NCBI RefSeq assembly: GCF_017357865.1
Contig: NZ_CP060096.1
Coordinates: 682,001-746,000, forward strand
Direction of reading: 5' to 3'
DNA: 64,000 nucleotides
Origin: Aceticella autotrophica
Lineage (GTDB): Bacteria; Bacillota; Thermoanaerobacteria; Thermoanaerobacterales; Thermoanaerobacteraceae
Each line of letters begins with the position of its first letter. Position 1 is the stretch's first letter. A model generated the notes under the pieces. It worked only from the letters and a program-made list of their open reading frames with translations. It searched no databases and was not told the origin of the DNA. Below are positions 17,652-27,148 of the stretch, piece by piece. Made by a program: the position numbers and the translations under genes.

Positions 17652-20015
17652 ATGATAGAAAAATATTTGAAGAATTTAGAATATGATAAAATAATTAAAT
17701 TTATTGCCGATTACTGTGATTCGGAACCAGGCAAAGAAGATGCATTAAAAATAAGACCATTATATGATATCGATAAAATAGAAGATGAGCTGAATAAAAT
17801 CCAAGAAGCAGTTTCATATATAAGTTCATATGGGACCATATCATTTTTATTTAAAAATCTTGACGATATTATAAAAAAAGCAGAAATAGGGTTTTTGCTT
17901 AATACAAAGCAGCTCCTTAAGGTAGCGGGGTTTTTAGCTTTAATCAGTAAAGTAAAAGCATATCTTAAAAATATCAAAGATGAAGGTAATTATCCTATTT
18001 TAAGCTGTTTTAATGAAAAATTGATGGTGATGAAGGAACTGTGGGAAAAAATAAACAGTGTAATCATATCGGAAGAGGAAATTGCAGATGATGCTTCACC
18101 CTTATTAAGGAATTTAAGGAAGCAAAAGGTTAAGACAAATGAAAAAATAAAGAATACATTAAATTCCATTATTACATCGTCTTCCAAAGAACTGCAGGAG
18201 CCAATAATTACAGTTAGGCAAGGAAGATATGTGGTTCCTGTCAAACAAGAATATAAAGGTTCTTTTAAAGGCTTAATACATGACCAGTCATCAAGCGGAG
18301 CAACACTTTTTATAGAACCGATGCAGGTTGTGGAATTAAATAATAACTTAAAGCAGCTTGAATTATTAGAACAACAGGAAATTGAAAGGATTTTGAGTGA
18401 GTTATCACATCTTGTTAGTGAAAATGCAGATGCAATAAAAGAAAATGCAATTATTATGAAGGAATTGGATTTAGTCTTCGCTAAGGCAAAATATTCCATA
18501 GAGATAAATGCTTCAAAGCCTCAATTTAATGAAAAAGGCTATTTGAATTTTAAAAATGCCAGACATCCCTTAATAGAGCCAGAAAAGGTTGTGCCTATTA
18601 ATATTTATCTTGGAGATAAGTTTGATACCCTTGTTATAACAGGACCGAATACAGGCGGCAAAACCGTCACGCTTAAAACGGTTGGACTTCTCACACTTAT
18701 GGCATTATCAGGATTAAATATTCCTGCAGATGAGGGTTCAGAGGTAGCATTATTTAATGATGTTTTTGTCGATATAGGTGATGAACAAAGCATTGAACAG
18801 AGTCTCAGTACCTTTTCGGCACATATGATAAATATTGTACAAATATTAAATAAAGTAAGCTCAAAAAGCCTTGTTCTCCTTGATGAACTTGGAGCAGGAA
18901 CAGACCCGACAGAAGGTGCCGCACTTGCAATGAGCATATTGGACTATCTTCATAATATTGGAGCTCGTACCATTGCAACAACCCATTATAGTGAACTTAA
19001 GCAATATGCCTTGAAAATGGTGGGAATTGAAAATGCATCTGTAGAATTTGACGTTAATACATTAAAACCCACGTACAGGCTTACAATAGGAATACCCGGA
19101 AAAAGTAATGCATTTGAAATATCAATGAGGCTTGGATTGCCGCAAGAAATTATTGAAAATGCAAAAAGCTACATTACTGAGGATGTTTTAAAATTTGAGG
19201 ATTTATTAAAAGACTTAGAAGAAAAGAGAAATGAAGCAGAAAAAACAAGATTGGAAGTTGAGACCTTAGAACGTGAAATACAACAGATAAAAAGAGAATA
19301 TGAGATGAAAAATTCGAAAATTCAAGAGGAAAGAGAAAAGATTTTAGAAAAAGCAAAAATAAAAGCCAAAAAATTGCTTGATACTGCAAAAGCAACGTCA
19401 GAGGAAATAATTAAAAAGCTGAGAGAAGCTGATAAATGCGACAATAAAAATAAAATAATTGAAGAAGCAAGATTAAAACTAAAGAATAATATAAATGAAC
19501 TTGAGGATGTATTAACAAAGACTAAGAAGTCTACTTATCATAATGTTCCGAAGGATATAACCCCGGGTCAATCTCTTTATATTGTCCCGCTTGACCAAAA
19601 CGGAACAGCACTTTCAAAGCCTGATAGAGATGGGAACGTTGAGATGCAGGCAGGAATTCTCAAAATAAAAGTGAATATAACAAATCTTAGGTTAATAAAT
19701 GAAGGTGTAATGAAAGATGAAGCAGAAAAAGGATTTACAAGATTTTTAAATGAAAAAACATCAAATATCAGCACCTCAATTGATGTAAGAGGTAAAAATT
19801 TAGATGAAGCAATAATGGAAGTTGATAAATACATAGATGATGCATATCTTGCAGGATTAAAACAAATAACGATTATTCATGGTAAGGGTACAGGCATATT
19901 AAGAAGCGGGATTTCGCAGTTGTTAAATCGTAATAAGCATGTGAAATCACATCGTTTAGGTGTATATGGAGAAGGCGGAGATGGAGTTACTATAGTTGAA
20001 ATAGAGGGAAAGTAG
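17652..20015 (+). CDS. mutS2: Endonuclease MutS2
   Basis: MutS-family ATPase/nuclease that in Firmicutes acts on branched DNA and rescues collided ribosomes. 787 residues. The N-terminal clamp/lever region (1-~300) has no mismatch-binding domain; ATPase Walker A GPNTGGKTVTLKTVG (~330) and Walker B LLDELGAGTDPTEGAALAMS (~410); a long charged coiled coil (~515-640); and a C-terminal Smr domain with SIDVRGKNLDEA and HGKGTGILR (~705-787). ATG 17652 follows GGAGG. The next gene starts 2 bases after its stop. Confidence 0.96.
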   Translation: MIEKYLKNLEYDKIIKFIADYCDSEPGKEDALKIRPLYDIDKIEDELNKIQEAVSYISSYGTISFLFKNLDDIIKKAEIGFLLNTKQLLKVAGFLALISKVKAYLKNIKDEGNYPILSCFNEKLMVMKELWEKINSVIISEEEIADDASPLLRNLRKQKVKTNEKIKNTLNSIITSSSKELQEPIITVRQGRYVVPVKQEYKGSFKGLIHDQSSSGATLFIEPMQVVELNNNLKQLELLEQQEIERILSELSHLVSENADAIKENAIIMKELDLVFAKAKYSIEINASKPQFNEKGYLNFKNARHPLIEPEKVVPINIYLGDKFDTLVITGPNTGGKTVTLKTVGLLTLMALSGLNIPADEGSEVALFNDVFVDIGDEQSIEQSLSTFSAHMINIVQILNKVSSKSLVLLDELGAGTDPTEGAALAMSILDYLHNIGARTIATTHYSELKQYALKMVGIENASVEFDVNTLKPTYRLTIGIPGKSNAFEISMRLGLPQEIIENAKSYITEDVLKFEDLLKDLEEKRNEAEKTRLEVETLEREIQQIKREYEMKNSKIQEEREKILEKAKIKAKKLLDTAKATSEEIIKKLREADKCDNKNKIIEEARLKLKNNINELEDVLTKTKKSTYHNVPKDITPGQSLYIVPLDQNGTALSKPDRDGNVEMQAGILKIKVNITNLRLINEGVMKDEAEKGFTRFLNEKTSNISTSIDVRGKNLDEAIMEVDKYIDDAYLAGLKQITIIHGKGTGILRSGISQLLNRNKHVKSHRLGVYGEGGDGVTIVEIEGK

Positions 20016-20017
20016 GG

Positions 20018-20476
20018 ATGTATATGTATCTTATAAGTGCTTGCCTTGCAGGAATTAACTGCAAATACAATGGAGGAAACAATATTGTGGAAGAAATAAT
20101 AAATTTGGTCGAAAAGGGAAAGGCAGTGCTTGTATGTCCCGAACAACTGGGGGGGTTTCCTACCCCCAGATTAGCATCTGAAATAAAGGGAGACCGGGTA
20201 ATCAATGTAAATGGAGAAGATGTTACATGTCAATTTGAAAAAGGGGCACAGGAAACCCTAAAAATTGCAAAGCTGATGAAAATAAAAACAGCAATTTTAA
20301 AATCTAAAAGCCCATCATGTGGACCAGGGAAAATTTACGATGGTACATTTACGGGGGTTTTGACAGATGGATATGGTATTACGGCAAAGCTTTTAAAAGA
20401 AAATGGGATTGAGGTTATAGATGAAATGGAATTTGTAAGACGGCTTAGTGATATTGAAAGTCCGGGTTTTATGTGA
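20018..20476 (+). CDS. DUF523 family protein
   Basis: A 152-residue protein of unknown function. Conserved blocks seen: ISACLAGINCKYNGGNN, CPEQLGGFPTPR, KSPSCGPGKIYDGTFTG and DGYGITAKLLKENGI, with four cysteines that could hold a metal or be redox-active (C at ~9, 15, 47 and 107). Start may be ATG 20018 or 20024. It lies 2 bases after mutS2 and 47 before tyrS, so the three are probably co-transcribed. Confidence 0.9.
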   Translation: MYMYLISACLAGINCKYNGGNNIVEEIINLVEKGKAVLVCPEQLGGFPTPRLASEIKGDRVINVNGEDVTCQFEKGAQETLKIAKLMKIKTAILKSKSPSCGPGKIYDGTFTGVLTDGYGITAKLLKENGIEVIDEMEFVRRLSDIESPGFM

Positions 20477-20523
20477 TAAAATGAAAACAGCATTTGATAG
20501 GACGGTTTATGGGAGGTTTTTTA

Positions 20524-21744
20524 ATGGGTTTTGAAGAAGAAATGAAGATGATAAAAAAAGGTGTTGCCGAGATAATTACAGAGGAAGAACTTAAAAAAAA
20601 GCTTGAGCAATCTAAGAATAAAAAGAAACCATTAAGGATAAAATTAGGGCTTGATCCAACTGCACCTGATATACATTTAGGGCATACAGTTGTATTGAGG
20701 AAGCTTAAGCAGTTTCAAGATATGGGGCATCAGGTGGTTTTGGTTATAGGGGATTTTACCGGAATGATAGGTGATCCCACAGGAAAATCGGCGACCCGCA
20801 AGCAGCTTACAAAGGAAGAAGTAAAAGAAAACGCAAAGACATATGAGAAGCAGGTGTTTAAGATATTAGACCCCGGCAAAACCGAAATAAGATTTAATAG
20901 TGAATGGTTATCGAAAATGAATTTTGAAGATATAATAAAGCTTTCATCAAAATACACAGTTGCCAGAATGTTGGAAAGAGATGATTTTCATAAGCGTTTT
21001 ATTGAAAATTTACCCATATCTATTCATGAATTTTTTTATCCGCTTATGCAAGGGTATGATTCGGTTGCATTAAATGCAGATATTGAGTTTGGTGGGATGG
21101 ATCAGAAGTTTAATATTTTGATAGGAAGGATGCTTCAAAGGGAATATGGGCAGGAAAGTCAGGTGGCAATCTTTATGCCTATATTAGAAGGACTTGACGG
21201 TGTCAAAAAGATGTCCAAGAGCCTTGGCAATTATATTGGCATAAATGAAAGTCCGGATGAGATATATGGGAAAACAATGTCAATTCCTGACGAATTAATG
21301 CTAAGGTATTATGAGTTGACAACTGATTTGTCACCAGAACAAATAGATAAGATAAGAGAAGGGCTTAAAAATGGAAGTATGCATCCAAGGGATGTGAAAA
21401 TGATGCTTGCGCGGGAAATTGTTAAGCTGTATCATGGAGATGAAGCTGCATTAAAAGCGGAAGAAAATTTTAAAAAAATATTTCAAAAAAGAGAATTGCC
21501 TCAAGATATAAAAGAGGTAGTTATTGATTCAAAGGAATTGGATGAAGAAGGCATATGGATTGTAAAGTTGCTGTCTCTAACTGATTTAGCACCCACTAAC
21601 AGCGAAGCAAAACGGCTTGTTGAACAAGGGGCTGTCAAATTAAATGACGAAAGGATAAACAATCCCACCTTGAATGTAATGATAAAAAATGGATATATAT
21701 TACAGGCAGGCAAAAGAAAATTTGCAAAAATTCTATTAAAATAA
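20524..21744 (+). CDS. tyrS: Tyrosyl-tRNA synthetase (TyrZ-like)
   Basis: Class I synthetase that charges tRNA-Tyr; 406 residues. Catalytic domain has [15 protein letters not shown] (HIGH-type motif) near residue 45 and KKMSKSLG (KMSKS) near 230; the C-terminal ~65 residues form an S4 RNA-binding domain ([17 protein letters not shown]). The HLGH form and length fit the TyrRS-Z group. ATG 20524 is chosen over a TTG 30 bases upstream because GGGAGG (20511-20516) sits correctly. No T-box precedes it, unlike many Firmicutes tyrS genes. A hairpin follows that overlaps the next gene's SD. Confidence 0.95.
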   Translation: MGFEEEMKMIKKGVAEIITEEELKKKLEQSKNKKKPLRIKLGLDPTAPDIHLGHTVVLRKLKQFQDMGHQVVLVIGDFTGMIGDPTGKSATRKQLTKEEVKENAKTYEKQVFKILDPGKTEIRFNSEWLSKMNFEDIIKLSSKYTVARMLERDDFHKRFIENLPISIHEFFYPLMQGYDSVALNADIEFGGMDQKFNILIGRMLQREYGQESQVAIFMPILEGLDGVKKMSKSLGNYIGINESPDEIYGKTMSIPDELMLRYYELTTDLSPEQIDKIREGLKNGSMHPRDVKMMLAREIVKLYHGDEAALKAEENFKKIFQKRELPQDIKEVVIDSKELDEEGIWIVKLLSLTDLAPTNSEAKRLVEQGAVKLNDERINNPTLNVMIKNGYILQAGKRKFAKILLK

Positions 21745-21750
21745 GTAACC

Positions 21751-21790
21751 AAAACACCTCTTCTAACATAAAATATAGGGGAGGTGTTTT
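21751..21790 (+). terminator. tyrS terminator hairpin that covers the yunB SD
   Basis: Perfect 10-bp inverted repeat AAAACACCTC (21751-21760) / GAGGTGTTTT (21781-21790), 20-base loop, followed by TT. The 3' arm includes most of GGGGAGG, the SD of yunB whose TTG is at 21796. Read-through from tyrS would therefore hide this SD; a transcript starting inside the loop would not. Confidence 0.75.
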
Positions 21791-21795
21791 TTAAA

Positions 21796-22494
21796 TTGAA
21801 GAGGAAAAAATGGGGGCATAGAAGAGATATTAAATTTTATATAAACATAGTTATAATGTTTTTAATTTTTATAGCAATTTATTCTTTTATTGTATATAAA
21901 TTTAAACCAACTGTAATTGCAGTAAGTGATACGGTGGCGAAGGATGTTGCAGTTAGAACCATAGACAGATCCATTAATGAAAAAGTTTTAAAGGGGATAA
22001 AATATCAGGATTTAATCAATGTTAGAACGGATAAAAATGGTAAGATATCAATGCTTCAGGCAAATACAATTGAGATGAACATGCTTGCAACAAAAATAAC
22101 ACAGGAAGTTCAAGACAATCTTAATAATCTTGGTTCTGTATATGTTAAGATACCGCTTGGTACCTTGATATCTTCAGATATATTTGCAAATATCGGACCG
22201 AGGATAAAAGTTGGATTACTTCCAATTGGTGCTGTAACAGTTGATTTTAATTCGGAATTTCAACCAGCCGGTATAAACCAGACCCGTCATATTATATATC
22301 TTCATATCAAAACATATATTCAAATAATTGCACCTCTTGCCTCAGACAAAGTTGAAGTTACTACACATATGCCTGTAACAGATAGTATTATAGTTGGAGA
22401 TGTACCTGGTAGTTATGTTGATGTAAATGGCAACAAATATACTGTTCCGGTTCCAAATGGGGGAAATTCAAATATCAACATCAAAGGAAATTAG
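21796..22494 (+). CDS. yunB: Sporulation protein YunB
   Basis: A 232-residue membrane-anchored protein of the YunB family, made in the mother cell under SigE in B. subtilis. One N-terminal helix (IVIMFLIFIAIYSFIVY, ~19-35) is followed by an extracytoplasmic domain with VGLLPIGAVTVDFNSEFQPA and GINQTRHIIYLHI, the family blocks. TTG 21796 is chosen because GGGGAGG lies 11 bases upstream; GTG 21784 would sit in the SD. The SD is inside a hairpin arm. A loop sequence CATAAAAT (21767-21774) resembles a SigE -10, but no good -35 is present. Confidence 0.87.
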   Translation: MKRKKWGHRRDIKFYINIVIMFLIFIAIYSFIVYKFKPTVIAVSDTVAKDVAVRTIDRSINEKVLKGIKYQDLINVRTDKNGKISMLQANTIEMNMLATKITQEVQDNLNNLGSVYVKIPLGTLISSDIFANIGPRIKVGLLPIGAVTVDFNSEFQPAGINQTRHIIYLHIKTYIQIIAPLASDKVEVTTHMPVTDSIIVGDVPGSYVDVNGNKYTVPVPNGGNSNINIKGN

Positions 22495-22497
22495 TGT

Positions 22498-22525
22498 TTG
22501 ACATTTTATGATGATATGGTATAAT
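22498..22525 (+). promoter_or_regulatory. tRNA promoter
   Basis: TTGACA (22498-22503), 16-base spacer, TATAAT (22520-22525), 17 bases before tRNA-Ala; a strong housekeeping promoter. Confidence 0.9.
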
Positions 22526-22541
22526 ATAAATTGTCTTAGAT

Positions 22542-22617
22542 GGGGGTGTAGCTCAGTTGGGAGAGCACCTGCCTTGCAAGCAGGGGGTCAGGAGTTCGAA
22601 TCTCCTCATCTCCACCA
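22542..22617 (+). tRNA. tRNA-Ala (anticodon TGC)
   Basis: 76 bases with encoded CCA. TAGCTCAG D-arm, anticodon loop CTTGCAA giving TGC, and GTTCGAATC in the T-arm. Acceptor stem contains two G-U pairs but closes. Confidence 0.97.
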
Positions 22618-22618
22618 T

Positions 22619-22695
<77 letters not shown>

Positions 22696-22703
22696 TATTA
22701 CCC

Positions 22704-22737
22704 GACCAGGGTTTTTTTTGTCTGGTTTATTTTTTTG
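22704..22737 (+). terminator. Terminator of the tRNA pair
   Basis: ACCAG / CTGGT short stem followed by TTATTTTTTT, eight bases after tRNA-Ile. Confidence 0.65.
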
Positions 22738-22826
22738 AAGGATTTTCTCATTTTTTGTTGAATATATTAATTATCTTATTTTTTCAAGTATATATTTGTT
22801 AAAAAAATAAAAGGAGCATTAAACAA

Positions 22827-23990
22827 ATGGATTTTAAATATGGGGAGAAACTTGGTAATATAGTAGAAAAAACAGTTGAAGCAATTGATGACAGCAAAAC
22901 ACAAATAAATGAAATCCTTGACAAGACCAGAGAGGAATACTTAGACCTTGAAAATGAAATCAATGAGTTAAAGGTTCGGGTTTTAAATGTAATGAAAGAA
23001 GTTGAGAATCTCGAAAGAAAAGAGAAACAGAGCAGGCTTAAATTGGTTTATGTAAGCAAACAATTTGGAAACATGTTTGAAACAAAGGTTAAAGAGGCTT
23101 ACGATGAAGCAAAAGATATGCAGATACAGCTTATTTTAAAAAGGCAGGAAGAAAAAGATTTAATTAACAGAAGGAATAAGCTGGAAAGGAAATTGCTTGA
23201 TTATAAGACAATAGTTGAAAAGGCGGAGAAGCTTTCCAAACAAATCGGTGTAGTATTGAAATACCTGACAGGTGATTTTAAGGAAATGCATACACAGTTT
23301 GAGGAATTAAAAGACAGGCAAATGATGTGTATGAGAATTATTGAGGCACAGGAGGAAGAAAGAAAACGAATAGCAAGAGAAATCCATGACGGACCTGCAC
23401 AGACAATGGCAAATGTTCTTCTAAAAGCGGAATTATGTAATAAGCTCATAAATATAGATATAGAAGAATCAAAGTTAGAGATGAGGAATTTAAAAAATGT
23501 TGTTCAAGATTCTCTAAAAGAAGTAAGAAAGATTATATATGATTTAAGGCCTTCATCTATTGACGACCTTGGACTTTTACCTGCTGTTTCAAGATATATT
23601 AATAACTTTAATAATGAAACAAAAATCAATGTGGAATTAAAGGTTTTGTCTGAATACAAGAAACTACGTTCCGAAATTGAAATTACCTGTTTTAGGATTA
23701 TACAAGAGGCATTAACAAATATATACAGACATTCTAAAGCAAAAAACGCTTTAGTCAAGCTTGAGTATGGGGAGTGTTATATAAGTATTATAATTGATGA
23801 TGACGGTGTAGGTTTTGATAGTTCATCTGGAGAACAGGGTTTTGGATTATTGGGGATGAGGGAAAGAGTTCAAATATTAAGCGGACAATTTGAGGTGCAT
23901 AGTTCTATTAATAATGGAACTCAAATATATGTATCAATACCTATAGACGGAGGCATTAAAAAAGATGATAAATATTTTGATTGCAGATGA
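22827..23990 (+). CDS. degS: DegS-type sensor histidine kinase
   Basis: Cytoplasmic two-component kinase with no membrane helix. 387 residues: an N-terminal DegS coiled-coil sensor (~1-165, charged heptads), HisKA_3 dimerisation domain with RIAREIHDGPAQTMAN (phospho-acceptor His187), and C-terminal HATPase with EALTNIYRHSKAK (N box), DDDGVGFD and GFGLLGMRERV (G boxes). In Bacillus DegS-DegU control degradative enzymes, motility and competence. The 3' end overlaps degU by 26 bases. GGAG lies 13 bases before ATG. Confidence 0.93.
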   Translation: MDFKYGEKLGNIVEKTVEAIDDSKTQINEILDKTREEYLDLENEINELKVRVLNVMKEVENLERKEKQSRLKLVYVSKQFGNMFETKVKEAYDEAKDMQIQLILKRQEEKDLINRRNKLERKLLDYKTIVEKAEKLSKQIGVVLKYLTGDFKEMHTQFEELKDRQMMCMRIIEAQEEERKRIAREIHDGPAQTMANVLLKAELCNKLINIDIEESKLEMRNLKNVVQDSLKEVRKIIYDLRPSSIDDLGLLPAVSRYINNFNNETKINVELKVLSEYKKLRSEIEITCFRIIQEALTNIYRHSKAKNALVKLEYGECYISIIIDDDGVGFDSSSGEQGFGLLGMRERVQILSGQFEVHSSINNGTQIYVSIPIDGGIKKDDKYFDCR

Positions 23991-24585
23991 CCATGCATTG
24001 ATAAGACAGGGATTAAAGAAATTAATTGAGATGGAAAAAGATATGAAGGTAGTTGCTGAAGTATCAAATGGTGAAGAAGCATATAAAATTGCACGAGAAC
24101 TTATGCCTGATATAATTCTGATGGATATTAACATGCCCAGGTCTAATGGAATTAAAGCGGCAAAAATGCTGAAAGAAGAAAATAGTAATACAAAGATAAT
24201 ATTTTTAACCATTTACGATGATAGAGAATATTTAATAGAGGCATTTAAAATAGGTGTTGAAGGTTATGTGTTGAAAGATGCAGATAGCGATGAACTTATA
24301 AAAGCCATCAGGATTGTAAAAAATGGTGGTATATATATACAGCCATCTCTGCTTAATGTAATAAAAAATGTCGAAAAGAATGATTTTAAGAAAGATTTGA
24401 CAAAAAGGGAATTTGAGATACTTTCACTTATTGCTAAGGGATACACTAATAAAGATATAGCAGAAAATTTATATTTAAGTGAAAAAACAGTAAAAAATCA
24501 TGTATATAATATTTTTAAAAAGTTGGATGTTAAAGACCGAACACAAGCAGCAATATATTTAATAAAAAATAGAAACACCTATTAG
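23965..24585 (+). CDS. degU: DegU-type response regulator (NarL/LuxR family)
   Basis: A 206-residue regulator: N-terminal receiver domain with acidic pocket ADDH (D8, D9) and phospho-acceptor Asp54 in ILMDINMPRSNG, conserved Lys in YVLKDADSDEL, and a C-terminal LuxR-type HTH (LTKREFEILSLIAKGYTNKD, then SEKTVKNHVYNIFKKLDVKD). It overlaps degS, so translation is coupled and DegS is its cognate kinase. Promoter targets are not visible here. Confidence 0.94.
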   Translation: MINILIADDHALIRQGLKKLIEMEKDMKVVAEVSNGEEAYKIARELMPDIILMDINMPRSNGIKAAKMLKEENSNTKIIFLTIYDDREYLIEAFKIGVEGYVLKDADSDELIKAIRIVKNGGIYIQPSLLNVIKNVEKNDFKKDLTKREFEILSLIAKGYTNKDIAENLYLSEKTVKNHVYNIFKKLDVKDRTQAAIYLIKNRNTY

Positions 24586-24666
24586 TCATGTACATAAAAT
24601 TTGATTTTTAACAAAGAATATTTTATAGTATAATATATAAAATATGGATGGGGGTAAAATTTCAAG

Positions 24667-26070
24667 ATGGAAAACGATGAATTAAAATTAATTGAGAAGC
24701 GTTTTGGTTATAAGAATACAAACGGTTGGACAAGATTAAAGAATGAGGAAAGAGAAAAAGTTTTTAAGCTTGCGGAAGATTATAAGTTATTTATGACAGA
24801 GTGCAAAACCGAAAGGGAAGTTGCTGAGAAAATAATAAAGATTGCCGAAGAAAATGGATTTATAAATATCGAAACAGCTTCAAATTTAAAGCCGGGTACT
24901 AAGGTTTATTATAATAATAAAGGAAAATCAGTTGTTATGGCTGTTGTTGGGAAACAATCATTGCAGTATGGTTTTAAAGCAGTTGCTGCACATATTGATT
25001 CACCTCGGATAGATTTAAAGCCAAATCCAATGTATGAAGAGGGCGGTATTTGTTTACTTAAGACCCATTATTATGGAGGTATTAAAAAATATCAATGGGT
25101 TACAATACCTTTGGCATTGCATGGTGTGATTATTAAAGGCGATTGTGAGAAGATAAGTTTCAAACTTGGTGAAGATGAGTCGGATCCTGTATTTTACATA
25201 ACCGATTTGCTTCCACATCTTGCAAAAGACCAAATGGAAAAGAAAATGAGTGAGGCTATATCTGGAGAAGCTCTAAATGCTGTAATAGGAAATATTCCCC
25301 TTTCTGATGAAATAACGGTTAAACCTAATCTGCTTAAGCTGTTAAATGAAACATACGGCATTGTGGAGGAGGATTTTTTAAGTTCGGAATTAGAACTTGT
25401 ACCTGCTTATAAACCAAGGGATATTGGATTTGATAGAAGTATGGTGGGAGCATACGGGCAGGATGACAGGGTATGTGCGTATACAGCATTAAGGGGAATA
25501 CTTGATGTAGAAAATCCGGAGAAAACTGCTGTTGCCATTTTTGCAGACAAGGAAGAGATAGGAAGCATGGGAAATACAGGACTTCAATCAAGATTTTTTG
25601 AAAATGCGATTGCTGAAATACTTGAAAAACATGAGGGTACAACAGATATAAAGCTTAGAAGAACAATGAACAATGCAGAACTTCTATCAGCAGACGTAAA
25701 TTCAGCATTTGACCCTTCATATCCGGATGTCAGTGAGAAACTTAATACTGCATATATTGGCAATGGCGTATGCCTTACAAAATATACCGGTGCTCGCGGC
25801 AAGAGCGGTTCGAATGATGCAAACGCCGAATTTGTAGGAAAAATAAGGAAACTTTTTAACAATAATAGTATTATATGGCAAACAGGAGAACTTGGTAAGG
25901 TTGATATTGGCGGAGGCGGTACAGTAGCACAATTTGCTGCAAATTATGGCATGGAAGTTATAGACTGCGGTGTAGCACTTTTAAGCATGCACTCACCATA
26001 TGAATTATCGTCAAAATTGGATATTTATATGGCATATAAGGCATATATGACATTTATGCAAAACAAGTAA
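24667..26070 (+). CDS. M18 family aminopeptidase
   Basis: Zinc-dependent aspartyl-type aminopeptidase, cytoplasmic, 467 residues. Metal and catalytic motifs: AAHIDSPRIDLKPNP (His ligand), YGQDDRVCAYTAL (bridging Asp), FADKEEIGSMGNTG (catalytic and ligand Glu), SADVNSAFDPSYPD and ALLSMHSPYEL (last His). GGGGGT lies 11 bases before ATG and TATAAT stands at 24629-24634, so it is probably monocistronic. Role: N-terminal trimming of peptides. Confidence 0.93.
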   Translation: MENDELKLIEKRFGYKNTNGWTRLKNEEREKVFKLAEDYKLFMTECKTEREVAEKIIKIAEENGFINIETASNLKPGTKVYYNNKGKSVVMAVVGKQSLQYGFKAVAAHIDSPRIDLKPNPMYEEGGICLLKTHYYGGIKKYQWVTIPLALHGVIIKGDCEKISFKLGEDESDPVFYITDLLPHLAKDQMEKKMSEAISGEALNAVIGNIPLSDEITVKPNLLKLLNETYGIVEEDFLSSELELVPAYKPRDIGFDRSMVGAYGQDDRVCAYTALRGILDVENPEKTAVAIFADKEEIGSMGNTGLQSRFFENAIAEILEKHEGTTDIKLRRTMNNAELLSADVNSAFDPSYPDVSEKLNTAYIGNGVCLTKYTGARGKSGSNDANAEFVGKIRKLFNNNSIIWQTGELGKVDIGGGGTVAQFAANYGMEVIDCGVALLSMHSPYELSSKLDIYMAYKAYMTFMQNK

Positions 26071-26083
26071 TCAAAATAATTTT

Positions 26084-26135
26084 CCTCCTCTTATTACGAA
26101 GATGGTTATTTTTGAATATATAAAATAAGAGGGGG
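26084..26135 (+). terminator. Hairpin after the M18 gene that covers the DUF3343 SD
   Basis: CCTCCTCTTATT (26084-26095) pairs with AATAAGAGGGGG (26124-26135), 12 bp with one G-U. The 3' arm is the SD AGAGGGGG of the gene at 26143. The loop is 28 bases. As at 21751-21790, upstream read-through should hide this SD. Confidence 0.65.
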
Positions 26136-26142
26136 AATAAAT

Positions 26143-26400
26143 ATGATATATGCAATAATTGTATTTTATTCATATCAACATGCAATTTTATGCGAAAAAC
26201 TTTTAAAACAAAATAATATTTCTGTAGAATTTATTTCAACACCAAGATCTATTTTGAATAGTTGCAGTCATTCATTAAAATTTAAGCTTGAATATGCTGA
26301 GGTTGTTAAAACAATTGTTCAAAGAACAAGTATTCCTTATAAAGGGATATTCAAGGTGGAAAAAGAATATTCAGGATATAAAGTTATCGGGGCGATTTAA
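26143..26400 (+). CDS. DUF3343 (Se/S carrier-like) protein
   Basis: A small 85-residue protein of the DUF3343 family, renamed putative Se/S carrier-like. It has an alpha/beta ferredoxin-like pattern: AIIVFYSYQHAILCEKLLKQ, then VEFISTPRSILNSCSHSLKF with the family Cys, which could carry the chalcogen. Biochemical role is not established. SD is within a hairpin arm. Downstream is a probable spore-surface protein. No selenium genes are nearby. Confidence 0.8.
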   Translation: MIYAIIVFYSYQHAILCEKLLKQNNISVEFISTPRSILNSCSHSLKFKLEYAEVVKTIVQRTSIPYKGIFKVEKEYSGYKVIGAI

Positions 26401-26563
26401 ATATTTTTCAAAAAAGATTATCCTTTAATTTCAAAATCTTATATGCAAAGGTCCTCCTTTCAATTAAATATATTCAGTTATTGTAACAAATATTAGAGAA
26501 TTACGTATATTGTAATTAGAAAAACAAAATTTTATATTCAATGAAAAGCAAGGAGGAAATAAA

Positions 26564-27148
26564 ATGGCATTTGAAAAAAAATTAATTGGACAACAAGAAG
26601 TTGTTCCAGGTCCTGTTGAACCTGGGCAGTTGCCGGAACCTACTGAAATAACCTGTATAGAAGTTGTAAAAGTATATGATGCATGTTCGCAAAGGTTGTG
26701 CCTTGACAATATACCGCCTATTACTTTTGTACCAACGGGTTTAAATCCTTCATTTGGGCGTTGCAAGAATATATCCGTATCACTTGTGACAACCCCTGGT
26801 TTTGTAATCACACCCTTAAAGGACAGACCGGGCTTTGCAAGGCTTCAAGCAACATTTCAAGTAATGTATGATATAGTTATATCGTATCCTGATGGAAGTA
26901 CACAGGTGCTACCAGGAAATACAACAACATTTAGCAAGGATATTGTGCTTTATGTTCCAGAACCTTCAGCAGCTACTATCAAATATGAAGCGACTGCCGA
27001 ATGCTTATTTGGAAAGGTAAATATAGGTCTAACAGATACTGTGGAAGTAATTTTAGGTGTTTGGATTATAATAAAATCAGCTTTAGATGTACAGCTTTTG
27101 GTACCATCATACGGCTTCTGCCCTGTAGCACCTGCATGTGTTCCATGA
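26564..27148 (+). CDS. Cys-containing probable spore-surface protein (hypothetical)
   Basis: A 194-residue protein I cannot assign firmly. No signal peptide or membrane helix. A proline-rich start (VVPGPVEPGQLPEPTE) precedes TCIEVVKVYDACSQRLCLD, a motif seen in clostridial proteins related to spore coat/SPOCS types. The rest is rich in beta-strand residues and aromatic/Thr, with seven Cys in all and a C-terminal GFCPVAPACVP. This fits a cross-linked coat or exosporium protein. Strong SD AAGGAGG before ATG. The spore role is inferred. Confidence 0.6.
   Translation: MAFEKKLIGQQEVVPGPVEPGQLPEPTEITCIEVVKVYDACSQRLCLDNIPPITFVPTGLNPSFGRCKNISVSLVTTPGFVITPLKDRPGFARLQATFQVMYDIVISYPDGSTQVLPGNTTTFSKDIVLYVPEPSAATIKYEATAECLFGKVNIGLTDTVEVILGVWIIIKSALDVQLLVPSYGFCPVAPACVP

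Noticed and set aside
21740-21774. Full SigE promoter for yunB
   Set aside because: CATAAAAT matches the -10 at seven of eight positions, but no acceptable -35 lies at the right distance, so only the -10-like word is noted.
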